Assembly (NCBI GenBank): GCA_947174235.1
Contig: CAMWID010000014.1
Location: 1-52,354, forward strand
From: an uncultured Porphyromonadaceae bacterium
GTDB taxonomy: Bacteria; Bacteroidota; Bacteroidia; Bacteroidales; Muribaculaceae
DNA: 52,354 nucleotides
Reading direction: 5' to 3'
The translations under genes and the position numbers were made by a program. Positions 52,179 through 52,354 of the stretch are shown one piece after another (position 1 is the stretch's first letter; each line of letters starts with the position of its first letter). The notes below the pieces were generated by a model, which was not told where the DNA came from, did no database searches, and saw only the letters and a program-made list of their open reading frames with translations.

Positions 52179-52354
52179 TTAGCGTTTTACACCTCTGTGG
52201 AATGCTTGTTTCAGTGATTGCCATTTTTCTTTGAACCATTGGAAGACTCTCTTGCCGCCGAGATGGAGACGATAGTTGTTGTCATCGGCCGGATCACGCT
52301 TGATTTGTACCTCGACATTTCCTACATCCACATCTTTATCCTCATCGGGGTCAT
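52179..52354 (-). CDS. C-terminal end of an unrecognised protein (partial)
   Basis: About 58 residues are visible before the TAA at 52179-52181; the start lies beyond the right edge. The stretch begins with an acidic linker (DPDEDKDVDVGN), followed by VEVQIKRDPADDNNYRLHLG and a basic, Trp-containing end (FQWFKEKWQSL, RGVKR). No domain is recognised. Open frame without stops and normal codon use support it as coding. Confidence 0.6.
   Translation of the reverse strand, partial: DPDEDKDVDVGNVEVQIKRDPADDNNYRLHLGGKRVFQWFKEKWQSLKQAFHRGVKR

Noticed and set aside
1..52354. CRISPR arrays, tRNA or rRNA genes
   Set aside because: I saw no regularly spaced short direct repeats, no cloverleaf with a T-arm consensus and no rRNA-like sequence on either strand.

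Overview
The window looks like the chromosome of an anaerobic gut Bacteroidota, most likely order Bacteroidales (Muribaculaceae would fit, but I cannot fix the family). The signs are TonB-dependent receptors with carboxypeptidase-regulatory-like N-termini, DUF4249 and DUF4374 lipoproteins, class III ribonucleotide reductase, anaerobic (cbi-type) cobalamin synthesis, and several promoters of the Bacteroidota form TTG-N19/20-TAnnTTTG.

Region 1 (1-21171, all minus strand) is one compact cobalamin locus. A Bacteroidota promoter and a cobalamin riboswitch (about 20978-21131) precede a TonB-dependent receptor and a DUF4374-like surface lipoprotein. A perfect hairpin follows, then a CbiK cobaltochelatase with a signal peptide. 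Next come a membrane-anchored CobN-like chelatase and three small membrane proteins: an unassigned polytopic protein, a TolQ/ExbB-like channel and a DUF2149/HmuV-like protein. A BtuF-BtuC-BtuD ABC importer follows, then corrin-ring enzymes mostly as two-domain fusions (CbiH-CbiC, CbiE-CbiT, CbiG-CbiF, CbiJ-CbiD), CbiA, and a PduO-type adenosyltransferase cut by the window edge. Most junctions are 4-bp ATGA overlaps. Salvage, envelope metal handling and de novo synthesis therefore appear to share one B12-sensing switch.

Region 2 (21388-32737, minus) is housekeeping: an M16 peptidase, a LuxR-type regulator with a hemerythrin/RIC-like protein, 5-formyl-THF cyclo-ligase, an S41 protease, dCMP deaminase, thioredoxin reductase, a LolA-like protein and FtsK. 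Region 3 (33050-38690, plus) holds a 57-residue membrane protein missing from simple ORF lists, dxs, trkA, trkH and a small outer-membrane barrel protein. Region 4 (38783-46150, minus) holds a DUF4249 lipoprotein with its STN-domain TonB receptor, a complete 1201-bp IS5-family element with a TAA target duplication, and a malic enzyme-phosphotransacetylase fusion. The IS has separated the malic enzyme gene from its likely terminator. Region 5 (46509-49360, plus) is nrdD-nrdG.

Region 6 (49361-52354) is accessory. It contains an orphan coding remnant, a toxin-antitoxin-like pair whose first gene has an in-frame TAG at codon 14, a 119-bp nested palindrome, a surface-repeat protein, and the C-terminal end of an unrecognised gene.

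The best candidate for a little-described system is the envelope chelatase module at 10873-17073. It has two unrelated chelatases, both predicted periplasmic, next to a proton-channel-like protein, inside a B12-riboswitch operon.
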